Below are positions 10,218 through 19,663 of a DNA stretch of 64,000 nt, piece after piece. Position 1 is the stretch's first letter; every line of letters starts with the position of its first letter. The notes under the pieces are model-generated. The model was given only the letters and a program-made list of their open reading frames with translations, was not told the DNA's origin and ran no database searches. The position numbers and the translations under genes are program-made. This DNA is from Rhodospirillaceae bacterium (GTDB lineage Bacteria > Pseudomonadota > Alphaproteobacteria > Rhodospirillales > Casp-alpha2): NCBI GenBank assembly GCA_016845145.1, contig JAERTE010000096.1:19300-83299 (forward strand). Reading direction: 5' to 3'.

Positions 10218-11110
10218 TGCGGCTTACCGCGTTCGGACAGCCAAATACCACCCAGTACCAATCCAAGCGCAGCGCCATGGTACAATTCGAATGGCTCACT
10301 TAGGATCATGACCGCGAGGACAGCCGCGAATACAGGCACCAAATTCACAAACACACCAGCTCGACCGGGCCCAATCGCTTCAACACCGTGAATAAAGAAT
10401 ATCTGTGCCAAAAACGACGGAAACAACGTGATCAGTCCGACCACCAGCCAGCCCTTCGGCGTTGGCCATTGGAAATGACCAAGGGCGTATTCTGTCGCAG
10501 CTAATGGCAGCGATGTCACCAACGCGGCGGCGGTCAAGACCGTAAACAATCCCATGGCGGATGTAGCGGGGCGGTCGCGAAGAGCGACCGTATAGCCTGC
10601 GTAGAGTACGCAGGCGATGATCATCAAGCCATCTCCGAGGTTAACACCAAGGCCCGCAAGTCCGCCAAGGTTCCCACCGGACGCCACTGTAGCGACGCCG
10701 AAAATGGTCACGGCGACGCCGACGGCCTGCATCCGTGAGATTCGCGCGCCATGGGCAAGAAAGGTGCCCAGCAGTACAATGCCCGGGATCGATCCTTGCA
10801 AAATGCCGATATTCACCGCTGTCGTATAGTGCCCGGAAACGTAAAATAAGCCATTGAAGCCAGCGAACCCCAACGCCCCCATGGCGAAAAGAAATGGCAG
10901 CCTGGGGCGGAGTGCCACCCAATCTCGGCGCACATACCGGCTTGCGAACAGGGCCAACAGAATGGAAACCCCAACCCAGCGCAGCAGCACCACGGCCATC
11001 GGCGAAACCTCGCCCGCCGCCATGCGGCTAAACAGCGCATTGGCGCCCCAGCACATAGCCGTGACCGACAGCATGGCATAGGCCTTCAAATTGGAGGTCG
11101 CAGCACTCAT
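10214..11110 (-). CDS. EamA/DMT-family transporter
   Basis: A 298-residue protein with ten predicted membrane helices in two EamA repeats, beginning LKAYAMLSVTAMCWGANALF and ending in LYHGAALGLVLGGIWLSERGK. The W-G-x-N motif in helix 1 and the conserved Pro-Gly of helix 4 (QGSIPGIVLLG) are typical of drug/metabolite exporters such as RhaT/YdcZ relatives. It overlaps the luciferase-like gene upstream and the MFS gene downstream by 4 bp. Efflux of a small metabolite is the usual role; no substrate can be assigned. Confidence 0.88.
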   Translation of the reverse strand: MSAATSNLKAYAMLSVTAMCWGANALFSRMAAGEVSPMAVVLLRWVGVSILLALFASRYVRRDWVALRPRLPFLFAMGALGFAGFNGLFYVSGHYTTAVNIGILQGSIPGIVLLGTFLAHGARISRMQAVGVAVTIFGVATVASGGNLGGLAGLGVNLGDGLMIIACVLYAGYTVALRDRPATSAMGLFTVLTAAALVTSLPLAATEYALGHFQWPTPKGWLVVGLITLFPSFLAQIFFIHGVEAIGPGRAGVFVNLVPVFAAVLAVMILSEPFELYHGAALGLVLGGIWLSERGKPQ

Positions 11111-12108
11111 GTAAATTCCCGCGCCAGCAATTCGTATGATTGCCGCCGGTCGGCTTGAGCGTGGGTCCAGGTAAGGACGACAATTTCCTCAACACCGGCG
11201 TGCTCGGCCAATGCGCGCAGTTTGTCGCCCACGCGGTCCGGCGTGCCGATCAGGGCATGGGTTTGCAAATCATCGATAAAGGCGCGATCGGTTTCAGTGT
11301 AGGAAAAGGCAGCAGCGGTTTCGGGTGTTTGCAGTGGCGCCAAACCGCCCCTGTTGCGCATCAGTTTCCAGTGGGCACGTGATTGGAACAGGCGCTCGGC
11401 CTCGGCATCCGTCTTAGCTGTCAGCGCCCATACACAGATATTCCCGGTCGGCTCTGGGTGGCGGGCGCTCGGTTGATATTCCGTTCGGTAGAGCTTAAGG
11501 GCGTACTCGACACCACCACCATCAGTGATGAAGTGCGCAAAGCAATAGGGAACGCCGAAATGTGCTGCCACCCTGGCACCGTAATCCGACGTACCGAGCA
11601 TCCAGACCTCTGGTGTGGTTTCGGCCTGAGGGTGCGCCTTCAACGTCCCATAAGGATGGCCGTCGACCAATGCTTCACCCGACACCCAGGCCATCAGATC
11701 GCGCACGTTGGCGGGAAAATGCTCGGCGTCCAACTGGCCGTTCGGGTTAAGCGCCATGGCGGTATTGCCGTCTGAACCGGGCGCGCGGCCCAGGCCCAAG
11801 TCAATACGCCCGGGCGCGATGGCATCAAGCACACGGAACTGCTCAGCTACCTTGTAAGGCGAATAATGCGGCAGCATGACACCGGCGCTGCCGATGCGGA
11901 TGCGTTTCGTCGCCTGACCGATGGCCGCCATGATGATCTCCGGGGCTGTGCCGATGATGGTCGGATGGTTGTGATGTTCGGAAACCCAGAAGCGATGGTA
12001 GCCCAGGTCTTCACATAGGCACGCAAGCTCAATTGTGTCGCGGATCGCTTGATCTTGCGGCACGCCTTCGGCAGCGGTGGACTGGTCGAGGACGGAGAGT
12101 TTTAACAT
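11107..12108 (-). CDS. Luciferase-like (LLM class) flavin-dependent oxidoreductase
   Basis: A 333-residue TIM-barrel monooxygenase-like protein. The N-terminal LSVLDQSTAAEG, the WVSEHHNHPTIIGTAPEIIMA block and PGRIDLGLGRAPGSDG define the bacterial luciferase superfamily subgroup that includes YhbW. These enzymes use reduced flavin (FMNH2 or F420) to oxidise or desulfonate small organic compounds. It is the first gene of a coupled set with two transporters, so the set may handle one imported or exported metabolite. A 102-bp divergent gap separates it from yihY. Confidence 0.88.
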   Translation of the reverse strand: MLKLSVLDQSTAAEGVPQDQAIRDTIELACLCEDLGYHRFWVSEHHNHPTIIGTAPEIIMAAIGQATKRIRIGSAGVMLPHYSPYKVAEQFRVLDAIAPGRIDLGLGRAPGSDGNTAMALNPNGQLDAEHFPANVRDLMAWVSGEALVDGHPYGTLKAHPQAETTPEVWMLGTSDYGARVAAHFGVPYCFAHFITDGGGVEYALKLYRTEYQPSARHPEPTGNICVWALTAKTDAEAERLFQSRAHWKLMRNRGGLAPLQTPETAAAFSYTETDRAFIDDLQTHALIGTPDRVGDKLRALAEHAGVEEIVVLTWTHAQADRRQSYELLAREFT

Positions 12109-12210
12109 GGCTTCAATGTAGAGTGCGTCAAGCCCGGTTCCAAGCCGGGAAGCTCTTCCGACACTTGCGATCTTGGTTTACAGTGCGTCTTTGAGGAAAC
12201 GAGGTAATTC

Positions 12211-13512
12211 ATGGCCGAACACAACGACGCGCAAACACCGCGTCCTAATATAAACCCTGCGGACGCCGGCGCGTTCACGCTTTATGTTTTCGATCGTTTT
12301 GTCGAAGACAGAGGCTGGCGCATGGCTGCTGGCCTTAGCTACACGTCGCTGTTGGCAATTGTGCCGCTGACGGCCATCGCATTTTCCATGCTCGCTGCCT
12401 TTCCCGTGTTCGAGAACGTGAAGGACCAGTTCCAGGACGCGATCTTCCAGAATATGTTGCCCGAATCAGCAAACGCCATGCGTGAGTATTTTGACGGTTT
12501 CGTGCAAAACACGGCCTCGCTTTCAGCGGTCGGCATCATTGCCTTGGCGCTCACGGCTGTATTGTTGCTGGGCACCATCGAGGCGGATATCAACACCGTA
12601 TTCCGGGTGCAGAAGGCCCGCAACCTGGCTTCGAAGATGCTCGTTTTCTGGGCGATGATCACGTTGGGGCCGATTTTGCTGGGCGCCAGTTTTTCACTGT
12701 CGACCTATTTCTTTGCCGCGACGCAATGGATGGACCTGGAGATATTGCAGGGACCAATTGGTCTGTTGACCGCATTTGTCCCGACATTGATCATGATCGT
12801 GCTGTTTGCGGCATTTTATTTCGCCATTCCCAATCGGCCGGTACGCATCACAACCGCGCTCGTCGGCGGCGTCACGGCGGGCATGTTGTTTGCGCTTTTG
12901 CGCAAGGGCTTCGGTTGGTACGTCGCGACTTTCCCGACCTATCAAAACATCTATGGCGCGCTGTCGGTGGTGCCGATCTTCCTGATCTGGATGTATCTGT
13001 CATGGACGGTGGTGATCTTGGGTGGGGTACTGACGGCCTCGGTGAGCGACTGGCGCAACTCGGGCGGCAAGCCGGGCAGTGCGAATTTGCGTCCCGGGCA
13101 GCGCACCGTAATGGCGTTGCGCGTTTTGGCTGTGATGTTTGAAGCTAGCCGAGCCGGCGGGCGCGTCGAGCGACGCAATTTGTTGCTGCAGATCGGCGGT
13201 GCGGAAGCGGCATTGGATCAGGTGATGGAGCTGTTGCAAAGTGCCGAGTTTATCGATGAAAGCGCTCGCGGTGGATGGGTGTTGAGCCGCGATCTGGATA
13301 CAGCCACTTTGCATGATTTGGGCCAAGCCATGCGTTGGGGCATTCGACGCTCCGATCTGGAGAGCACCGGTGAAGATGGTTGGGAACGGCACTTCCGCGA
13401 TCGTCTGCAACAGATGCGCAATGCGGAGAAAACGGCTGCCGGCGTCAGCATCCGGGCGATCTTGATGGCGCACGAGAGCGGCGAATCAGCGGATTTGCGT
13501 TCGGTCTCCTAA
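12211..13512 (+). CDS. YihY/BrkB-family inner membrane protein
   Basis: A 433-residue protein with a six-helix YihY/BrkB core (about residues 35-295; FVEDRGWRMAAGLSYTSLLA, PNRPVRITTALVGGVTAGM, YGALSVVPIFLIWMYLSWTV). The C-terminal 130 residues form a soluble region resembling a winged-helix domain (MALRVLAVMFEASRAGGRVE..). YihY was once called RNase BN in error; its real function is unresolved, though a role in envelope or transport is suspected. The start has GAGG about 7 nt upstream. The stop overlaps the convergent DnaJ-like gene by 4 bp. Confidence 0.88.
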   Translation: MAEHNDAQTPRPNINPADAGAFTLYVFDRFVEDRGWRMAAGLSYTSLLAIVPLTAIAFSMLAAFPVFENVKDQFQDAIFQNMLPESANAMREYFDGFVQNTASLSAVGIIALALTAVLLLGTIEADINTVFRVQKARNLASKMLVFWAMITLGPILLGASFSLSTYFFAATQWMDLEILQGPIGLLTAFVPTLIMIVLFAAFYFAIPNRPVRITTALVGGVTAGMLFALLRKGFGWYVATFPTYQNIYGALSVVPIFLIWMYLSWTVVILGGVLTASVSDWRNSGGKPGSANLRPGQRTVMALRVLAVMFEASRAGGRVERRNLLLQIGGAEAALDQVMELLQSAEFIDESARGGWVLSRDLDTATLHDLGQAMRWGIRRSDLESTGEDGWERHFRDRLQQMRNAEKTAAGVSIRAILMAHESGESADLRSVS

Positions 13513-14369
13513 GAACCGTTTTTCGGACGCACCGAATACGGGTTGTTTGGGCTCCATTTCTCCACGAAATCCCGGAGGTCGGTGTTCTTTCCGCGCGGCA
13601 GGACGACCTTCAGCGTGATGTATTGATCGCCTCGAACGTCACCGTTTTTCCCACTTGTCAGTCCCTTACCTTTTAACCTGAGGATCGTACCGGTATTTGA
13701 GTCCGCCGGTATAGTGACCGAGACCGGACCATCAATGGTTGGTGCATCAACCCGTGCCCCCAGCACGGCTTCGGGTAACGTTACGGGCAAGTCGACGTGA
13801 ATATCGGTCTCTTCGCTTCGAAAGGTGGGGTCGGGCATAACCTCAATGGCCACGTGCGCATCGCCATCAGTTCCGCCTCCAATGCCCGGCATACCTTGGC
13901 CCTTGAGGCGAAGCAGCGTGCCGTCGGCGGTAGCGGCAGGGATATTCACCTTAAGGCGCTTGCCGTTGGTCATGGAGACATACTTCACACAGCCGCGTGC
14001 AGCATCCATGAAAGTGACCTTGAGATCGTATTCCACATCAACGCCATTGACTTTGATTGTCTTTTTCCCCGACGACGCCCGGTTTCCGCCATGCGGTTGT
14101 GATTTCCGCTGCGTCGTCGACGAGCGCGCTCTTTGCGAAGCTTTCCTGGCACCACCTGCGTCGATGTCACCGCGATCGTATTGGGCGCGGGTTTTGGGGT
14201 CGGACAGAATATCGTAGGCCTGGGCCAGTTGCTTGAAATCTTCTTCAGCCCAGGGATTGTCAGGGTCGCGGTCTGGATGGCGTGAGCGCGCCAGAGTTCG
14301 ATAGGCCTTTTTTATATCCTCTTCGCTGGCGCGGGAGGTCAGCCCAAGAATCGAATAAAGGTCTTTCAT
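13509..14369 (-). CDS. DnaJ-like co-chaperone (CbpA type, no zinc finger)
   Basis: A 286-residue protein with an N-terminal J domain (residues 1-70) whose HPD motif, needed to stimulate DnaK ATPase, is at 31-33. Next comes a Ser/Arg-rich linker (about 75-105) and a C-terminal DnaJ substrate-binding domain ending in a DLRDFVEKWSPNNPYS tail. The CxxCxGxG zinc-finger region of true DnaJ is absent, so it is CbpA/class B-like. It probably serves a subset of DnaK work such as stress or nucleoid-associated folding. Convergent with yihY; 107 bp downstream of the lipoprotein gene on the same strand. Confidence 0.92.
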   Translation of the reverse strand: MKDLYSILGLTSRASEEDIKKAYRTLARSRHPDRDPDNPWAEEDFKQLAQAYDILSDPKTRAQYDRGDIDAGGARKASQRARSSTTQRKSQPHGGNRASSGKKTIKVNGVDVEYDLKVTFMDAARGCVKYVSMTNGKRLKVNIPAATADGTLLRLKGQGMPGIGGGTDGDAHVAIEVMPDPTFRSEETDIHVDLPVTLPEAVLGARVDAPTIDGPVSVTIPADSNTGTILRLKGKGLTSGKNGDVRGDQYITLKVVLPRGKNTDLRDFVEKWSPNNPYSVRPKNGS

Positions 14370-14476
14370 GAATGCCGCCGCCGAAGACTAGAGCCGGGAA
14401 CAAGGCCCAAATGATAGAGTCGGTCGCGACTATGCCATATCTGAAGGGAGAGGTTCAAAAAAACTCGGTTTGCGTT

Positions 14477-14983
14477 CTAGCTAACCACTTTCCAAGTGCC
14501 GTCGGCTTGACGACAGGCGCGTCCGGCGGCGGTCTCTTCCTTACCGTCCACGTAAATGGTCTGTTCGAACGTACGGCAATACTCGCCACTGGCCTTTTGG
14601 TAGGTTTGGGTCGGAGTGACCGTGCCGGAATTACCCGAATCGGGATTACGCCAAGCAGACGTGGTGCCGGTTTTTCCGTGCTCAAGGCTATCTTGCGTGG
14701 TGCGCCCCATATACGCCTTGTCGGCGGCATCCAAGGATTTTCCGATCTCGCCACCCATCCACGCACCGGCTAAAGCACCAATTGCGACGGCGGCCATCTG
14801 ACCTTTGCCGCCACCAATTTGGCTGCCGGTTAACGCACCTAAGCCGGCACCGACGATGGTGCCCAGGGTTTGTTTGGGGTTGTTCTCCATGTCACCGGCG
14901 CATCCTGCGGCCAACATGCCGGCGAGGGCGAGGGCGCTTAAACGTGTGCCAAGAGTTTTCAAGGTGGATTTTGGTGACATCAT
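14477..14983 (-). CDS. Glycine-zipper outer-membrane lipoprotein (17 kDa antigen-like)
   Basis: The frame is open to 15049, but AGAGGA at 14992-14997 best fits an ATG at 14983 (ATG 14980 is also possible), giving 168 residues. The signal sequence ends in a lipobox, LAGMLAAGCAG, so the mature protein should be lipidated at that Cys. A glycine-zipper segment follows (LGTIVGAGLGALTGSQIGGG, then AIGALAGAWMGGEIGKSLD), as in Rickettsia 17 kDa surface antigen proteins. The C-terminal domain (QTYQKASGEYCRTFEQTIYV..) is the SH3-like part of the RT0821/Lpp0805 surface-protein family and holds two cysteines that could form a disulfide. It probably acts structurally in the outer membrane. Confidence 0.88.
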   Translation of the reverse strand: MMSPKSTLKTLGTRLSALALAGMLAAGCAGDMENNPKQTLGTIVGAGLGALTGSQIGGGKGQMAAVAIGALAGAWMGGEIGKSLDAADKAYMGRTTQDSLEHGKTGTTSAWRNPDSGNSGTVTPTQTYQKASGEYCRTFEQTIYVDGKEETAAGRACRQADGTWKVVS

Positions 14984-15113
14984 GATCATAATCCTCTGTG
15001 ATCGTGCTTTTCGCAACCAACGCTGGTTTCTATATTGCGCGCAGAACAACGGGGCCAGAAATACCTCGTCCTCTTACCTATATCTAATTTAGGCAGGTTA
15101 TTCTTAACATTCC

Positions 15114-15713
15114 ATGGATGCAGTGATGACCGTCACCAACGATGACCCGATAGTGCAATTCAAGCAATGGTTCGACGAAGCAAAAGAAGCAGAACCGGAC
15201 AATCCCAATGCGATGACGCTAGCTACAGCGGACGCTCGTGGCCGGCCGTCGGCGCGCATGGTGTTGTTGAAAGATGTCGATGAGCGAGGGTTTGTATTTT
15301 ATACGAATCTAACCAGCCGGAAGGGCGAGGATTTGGCGGCCAATGCGCAGGCCGCATTGGTGTTTTATTGGAAGAGCCTCACCCGGCAGGTCCGGATTGA
15401 GGGTGCAATCGAAGCAGTGAGCCATCAAGAGGCCGATGATTATTATCATTCACGCCCGCGTCTCAGCCAAATTGGCGCTTGGGCGTCAAAACAATCGCAA
15501 CCCCTGGAAGGCCGGTTCGAGTTGGAGCGGCGCGTGGCAAAGTATACGGCGAAGTTTAACGTCGGCACTATTCCGCGGCCGGAATTCTGGTCTGGATTCC
15601 GGGTGGTGCCCGCGCGCATCGAGTTTTGGCAAGAAGAAGCCTTCCGCCTGCATGACCGCGCATTGTTTACGAAACTAGACAATGGATGGGCAACGGAGAA
15701 GCTATTCCCGTGA
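15114..15713 (+). CDS. pdxH: Pyridoxamine/pyridoxine 5'-phosphate oxidase
   Basis: A 199-residue FMN enzyme that oxidises pyridoxine or pyridoxamine 5'-phosphate to pyridoxal 5'-phosphate. It has the expected split-barrel sequence: [57 protein letters not shown] and the signature [19 protein letters not shown]. The usual C-terminal RLAP is WATEKLFP here. A second in-frame ATG lies 5 codons in (15126). The stop TGA overlaps the GTG start of the cation exporter gene. Divergent from the lipoprotein gene across a 130-bp region with AT-rich stretches that probably holds both promoters. Confidence 0.96.
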   Translation: MDAVMTVTNDDPIVQFKQWFDEAKEAEPDNPNAMTLATADARGRPSARMVLLKDVDERGFVFYTNLTSRKGEDLAANAQAALVFYWKSLTRQVRIEGAIEAVSHQEADDYYHSRPRLSQIGAWASKQSQPLEGRFELERRVAKYTAKFNVGTIPRPEFWSGFRVVPARIEFWQEEAFRLHDRALFTKLDNGWATEKLFP

Positions 15714-16651
15714 GCGCTGCCGCCGATACCGAAGGCCTGATGTCGACGCGAGGTTTTTCGCCGGAGGCGGCGAGACTTATGCGGCTCGCGACCTATGCGT
15801 CTGTCGGGGTTGCGTGCGTTTTGATCGTGACCAAATTCGCAGCTTGGGTGGTGACGGATTCCGTCAGTCTGCTGTCGACATTGATCGACTCGTTGCTTGA
15901 TGCAGCTGCCTCGGTTGTAAACTTGATTGCCGTCCGCCATGCATTGCAGCCGGCGGACGAGGAGCACCGGTTCGGCCATGGTAAGGCCGAACCGCTGGCG
16001 GGGCTTGCTCAGGCGGCGTTTATCGTTGGCTCGGCGGTGTTCTTAATGTTTGAGGCCGGAGAGCGTTTTTTCAGTCCACATATTATCAGCCATGCGCCCG
16101 TAGGTTATGCGGTGATGGTGTTCTCTATCGTTATGACTGTCGGCTTGGTGATCTTTCAGAAATACGTCGTCAGGAAATCGGGCTCTGTGGCCATCAGCGC
16201 CGATTCGCTGCACTACCAGACCGATGTCTTGATCAACGCCAGCGTATTGGTGTCGATATTTCTGGCCAGCGAGATGGGCTTTGTTCACGCCGATCCGCTG
16301 TTTGCCATTGGTATCGCGGCCTACATCATCTATACGGCCTGGCAAATCGGCCAGGGCGCATTGCAAATTCTCATGGACCACGAATTACCCGACGAAGAGC
16401 GCTCGCGGATCATTGAGGTCGCCAAGGCCCAGAAAGGTGTCAACGGTGTGCACGACCTGCGCACGAGATCATCGGGTTCGCATGTGTTTATCCAGATGCA
16501 CGTAGAGATGGATGGCGATTTGCGGCTGCGCGAGGCGCACGAGATTGCCGATACTGTTGAGATCGAGGTCGGAAAGGCGTTTCCCAACGCTGAGGTGATC
16601 GTTCACCAAGACCCTGACGATATCGACGAAGGCCACGAGTTCCTGCATTGA
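15710..16651 (+). CDS. Cation diffusion facilitator (FieF-type metal exporter)
   Basis: Taken from the GTG at 15710, which overlaps the pdxH stop (GTGA) and has GGAGAA 9 nt upstream, giving 313 residues; the frame is open to 15686. It has six membrane helices, with the metal-site residues of the CDF family visible as D-x3-D in helix 2 ([11 protein letters not shown]) and H-x3-D in helix 5 (SLHYQTDVL), plus [14 protein letters not shown] cytoplasmic metallochaperone-like domain follows (about 210-305). The D/D/H/D set fits FieF-like Fe2+/Zn2+ export. Downstream the TGA overlaps the TTG start of the kinase-like gene, so three genes from pdxH on are coupled. Confidence 0.93.
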   Translation: MSAAADTEGLMSTRGFSPEAARLMRLATYASVGVACVLIVTKFAAWVVTDSVSLLSTLIDSLLDAAASVVNLIAVRHALQPADEEHRFGHGKAEPLAGLAQAAFIVGSAVFLMFEAGERFFSPHIISHAPVGYAVMVFSIVMTVGLVIFQKYVVRKSGSVAISADSLHYQTDVLINASVLVSIFLASEMGFVHADPLFAIGIAAYIIYTAWQIGQGALQILMDHELPDEERSRIIEVAKAQKGVNGVHDLRTRSSGSHVFIQMHVEMDGDLRLREAHEIADTVEIEVGKAFPNAEVIVHQDPDDIDEGHEFLH

Positions 16652-18219
16652 GCGAGACGACCACACCTGAATCAGATGCGCACCAGCAGGGAATGGTGAT
16701 TGAGTTTTTGTCAAATGGCGCGGCTTACGAGGCCGATGCGGCGCCAGAGATTATTGAAACTCATGTGTCGTGGATATTCCTGAGCGGCGAGCGGGCTTAC
16801 AAACTTAAGCGCGCCGTTCATTTCCCGTACCTTGATTTCTCGTCCCTCTCAGCGCGCAAGACGGCGTGTGACGAAGAAGTGCTGCTCAATCGACGAACGG
16901 CGCCGGACGTGTATTTGGGCGTGGTCCCTGTGCGCCGGGACGCCGACGGCAAAATGTATTTGAACTCAGGTACGGGAGAGGTCGTTGAGTGGTTGGTGGC
17001 CATGCAGCGCTTCGAACAGGATGGTTTGTTCGACCGCTTGGCGCAATCAGACGGTCTCCGCCGCCGCCGGATGGAGGCGTTGGCCGATTCCATTGCGGCG
17101 TTTCATGCCGATGCCGAGATCGCCACTGAACGCGGCGGTGCCAAGGGCACACGTTTGATCATTGAAAACAATCGCGCCAGTTTCGGATTGGGGCCTGACG
17201 GGGTTTTTGACCCGAATGCCGTGCCGGCGCTGACTGGCGCGTCTTTGGAGAAGGTAACGGATTTATCCGAAACGTTGGACTTGCGCCGCGATCAGGAAGC
17301 GGTCAGGCTTTGCCACGGCGATCTGCATTTGCGCAATATCTGCCTCATTAACGACAAGCCGACGCTGTTCGATGCCATTGAGTTCAACCGTGATTTTTCC
17401 GAAATCGACGTGCTGTACGATCTGGCATTTCTGCTCATGGATTTGGACTATCGCGGTTTGGGGCGGCTGTCGTCGATCATATTCAACCGCTATTTCGACG
17501 TGACCGGCGAATTGACGAAGCGTCCCGGCGCGCTGTCGGTATTGCCATTGTTCTTGTCCATGCGCGCGGCTATTCGCAGCCATGTCGACGCGCTACAGGC
17601 GGGTTTGTTGTCGGATGAAGACAAACGCCGACAGCGTGCGGCTGAGGCGTGCGAGTATCTTGCCATGGCACGAGCCTACCTCGAACGTCCAGCCCCGCGA
17701 TTGGTGGCGATCGGCGGTTTGTCGGGCAGCGGCAAATCGCGCATGAGCCGCGAATTGGCGCCGTTCATTGGCGGTTCACCCGGCGCGCGGGTGGTGCGGA
17801 CGGATGTCATTCGAAAACGCCTGTGGGGTGTAGCTCCTGAGGTGCGGCTGCCGAACCGCGCCTATAGTGGAGAAATGCATCGCAAAACATATGACGCGTT
17901 TTACGGCGAGATTGGCGAAGCGCTGGCCCAGGGTCATTCGGTCATTGCTGACGGTGTGTTCGCATCTTCCACCCAGCGTGACGCCGTAAGGAAAGCGGCT
18001 GGAAAGGCTGGGGTGCCGTTCACTGGAATTTGGATGATAGCGACGCCGGAAATTATGGAACAGCGAGTGGTCAATCGCCAACACAATGCTTCGGATGCGA
18101 CTGTCGAGGTGCTGCGCCAACAGCTTGAGTACGACCTTGGTGACATAGATTGGAACATCGTCGATAGCAGTGGCGAGAAAAGTGCCACCTTGGCAGCCGG
18201 GCGGCGTTTATTGGAATAA
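16648..18219 (+). CDS. Bifunctional aminoglycoside-phosphotransferase-like / P-loop ATP-binding protein
   Basis: A 523-residue two-domain protein with a TTG start overlapping the previous stop (TTGA). The N-terminal APH/choline-kinase-like domain (about 20-330) has the catalytic loop LCHGDLHLRNICL and a metal-binding DAIEFN. The C-terminal domain (about 350-523) has a Walker A motif GGLSGSGKS and resembles gluconate-kinase/AAA_33 nucleotide kinases. This fusion is common in proteobacteria and is annotated as a bifunctional APH/ATP-binding protein, with no proven substrate. It is not evidence of antibiotic resistance. Confidence 0.88.
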   Translation: MSETTTPESDAHQQGMVIEFLSNGAAYEADAAPEIIETHVSWIFLSGERAYKLKRAVHFPYLDFSSLSARKTACDEEVLLNRRTAPDVYLGVVPVRRDADGKMYLNSGTGEVVEWLVAMQRFEQDGLFDRLAQSDGLRRRRMEALADSIAAFHADAEIATERGGAKGTRLIIENNRASFGLGPDGVFDPNAVPALTGASLEKVTDLSETLDLRRDQEAVRLCHGDLHLRNICLINDKPTLFDAIEFNRDFSEIDVLYDLAFLLMDLDYRGLGRLSSIIFNRYFDVTGELTKRPGALSVLPLFLSMRAAIRSHVDALQAGLLSDEDKRRQRAAEACEYLAMARAYLERPAPRLVAIGGLSGSGKSRMSRELAPFIGGSPGARVVRTDVIRKRLWGVAPEVRLPNRAYSGEMHRKTYDAFYGEIGEALAQGHSVIADGVFASSTQRDAVRKAAGKAGVPFTGIWMIATPEIMEQRVVNRQHNASDATVEVLRQQLEYDLGDIDWNIVDSSGEKSATLAAGRRLLE

Positions 18220-18331
18220 AAACGCTAGATATATCAACTTTCTCCGGTACCGCTGGGGCGTTGGGCGTGTTAGTATATAAGGGTCCGAAACAAACCTTAG
18301 AAAAAATCATAATGGGGGATAGGAGATCGGC

Positions 18332-19195
18332 ATGAGCATTCGCACCATATTGATATCGGTCGATGGCACAGATGCGTCACAGCAAGCGCTGAATATGGGA
18401 TTCGCATTGGGTCGAGCGATAGCTTCCCATGTTGATGTTTTGCATGTTCGGGCCGACCCGAAAGATACAGTGCCGTTATTGGGGGAAGGCATGTCGGTCG
18501 CGATGATCGAAGATATGATGGATGTCGCGGAGCACGAAAGTACCGATCGTGCGAGCAAAGCGCGCGGCGTATTTGACCAGGCTGTCTCGGATTTCGGAGC
18601 CACCCTTTCGCATCAACCCGGAGGCGAGGGTTTCTCCGTCAATTGGATTGAAGAGACGGGCCGCGAGGATGATGCCGTTGCAATGCACGGTCGGTTGGCG
18701 GACTTGATTGTCGCACCGCGCCCGACGGAAACGTCGGATGTTTCCGCCAATCTGGCGCTCAATGCCGCTTTGTTTGAAACGGGACGCTCGGTCTTGGTCG
18801 TGCCGCCCGCGGATAGTGGTGAGTTTGGCAAGAACGTTGTGATTTCCTGGAACGGTAGTGCGCAGTCAGCGCGCGCGGTGGCGTCTGCGTTGCCGATTTT
18901 GAAGCAAGCGGAGAGCGTCACAGTCTTCACGGTGGATAGCGAACGCACTTCGGGCGAAAGAGCACCGGAATTGGCGACTTATCTGGGGTGGCACGGCATT
19001 AGTTGTGACACCCATACTTTGACGGGCCCGGCATCGTCGGTTGGGCCCAAGTTAATGGAAGAATTGGAGGGCGTGAATGCCGATCTCCTGGTGATGGGGG
19101 CTTATACACATTCGCGCATGCGTCAACTGATTCTCGGCGGCGTGACGCGGCACGTCCTGGAAACTGCGATGATCCCGGTATTCATGGCTCATTGA
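18332..19195 (+). CDS. Tandem universal stress protein
   Basis: A 287-residue protein with two USP (UspA-fold) domains, about residues 1-145 and 155-287. The first opens with IRTILISVDGTDASQQALNM and the second with NVVISWNGSAQSARAVASAL and ends in the ATP-loop-like LVMGAYTHSRMRQLILGG followed by VTRHVLE. Tandem USPs are usually cytoplasmic, bind ATP or stay apo, and are induced by starvation or stress. An AGGAG motif lies 8 nt before the ATG. The 112-bp upstream gap contains TATATA at 18274-18279 but no convincing -35. Confidence 0.92.
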   Translation: MSIRTILISVDGTDASQQALNMGFALGRAIASHVDVLHVRADPKDTVPLLGEGMSVAMIEDMMDVAEHESTDRASKARGVFDQAVSDFGATLSHQPGGEGFSVNWIEETGREDDAVAMHGRLADLIVAPRPTETSDVSANLALNAALFETGRSVLVVPPADSGEFGKNVVISWNGSAQSARAVASALPILKQAESVTVFTVDSERTSGERAPELATYLGWHGISCDTHTLTGPASSVGPKLMEELEGVNADLLVMGAYTHSRMRQLILGGVTRHVLETAMIPVFMAH

Positions 19196-19213
19196 TCCGC
19201 CCCCGTATTTGCC

Positions 19214-19663
19214 ATGCTTCACCGTAAACTCATTGAGCCGGCGCTCGCACAATTGGAAGGCGAGCGTGCCACATATTTTGCTCAGGTGCTGCAACGGCTT
19301 GATGAAGACCCTCGCGTCGATGTCGCGCCGAATCTGGTGTTTTTGGTGCTTAAGGAAATTGTGCCGTTGTGCCCAACTTATCTGCCGGTCCGCGAACTGG
19401 TGGACAGATTGCTGGAGTTCGTGGCCGTCAATCAATCTCGGATCAATCGAGCCATTTTCGATCCGGCATTTGTCGAGAATACGAGCGCATCGGAATTGCA
19501 TAAAATCGGTGGCGAGTTCATCAATCAAGTTTTGACGGCGACTTTCAAGAAACTTGACAGCGGTGATCTGCAGATTGAGGAGCGCAACGTGTATCGGTTC
19601 TCCGCCGACAGCGACCCGGCGGATTTTCCGTATCGCGACGAAGATGACCTATCCGAGACCTGA
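19214..19663 (+). CDS. Hypothetical protein, 149 aa
   Basis: I do not recognise this family. The 149-residue product is predicted mainly helical for about 115 residues (LIEPALAQLEGERATYFAQV, then helices rich in Leu and Val) and ends in an acidic tail (DSDPADFPYRDEDDLSET). It has no signal peptide, membrane helix or cysteine motif; a single Cys occurs in PLCPTYLPVREL. It lies 18 nt behind the universal stress gene, so it may be cotranscribed, and its last 15 bases overlap the end of the convergent HMCES gene. No clear Shine-Dalgarno is visible before its ATG. Confidence 0.7.
   Translation: MLHRKLIEPALAQLEGERATYFAQVLQRLDEDPRVDVAPNLVFLVLKEIVPLCPTYLPVRELVDRLLEFVAVNQSRINRAIFDPAFVENTSASELHKIGGEFINQVLTATFKKLDSGDLQIEERNVYRFSADSDPADFPYRDEDDLSET

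Noticed and set aside
16648..18219. Aminoglycoside resistance determinant
   Set aside because: The APH-like fold is fused to a P-loop kinase, a common chromosomal family with no established drug substrate.
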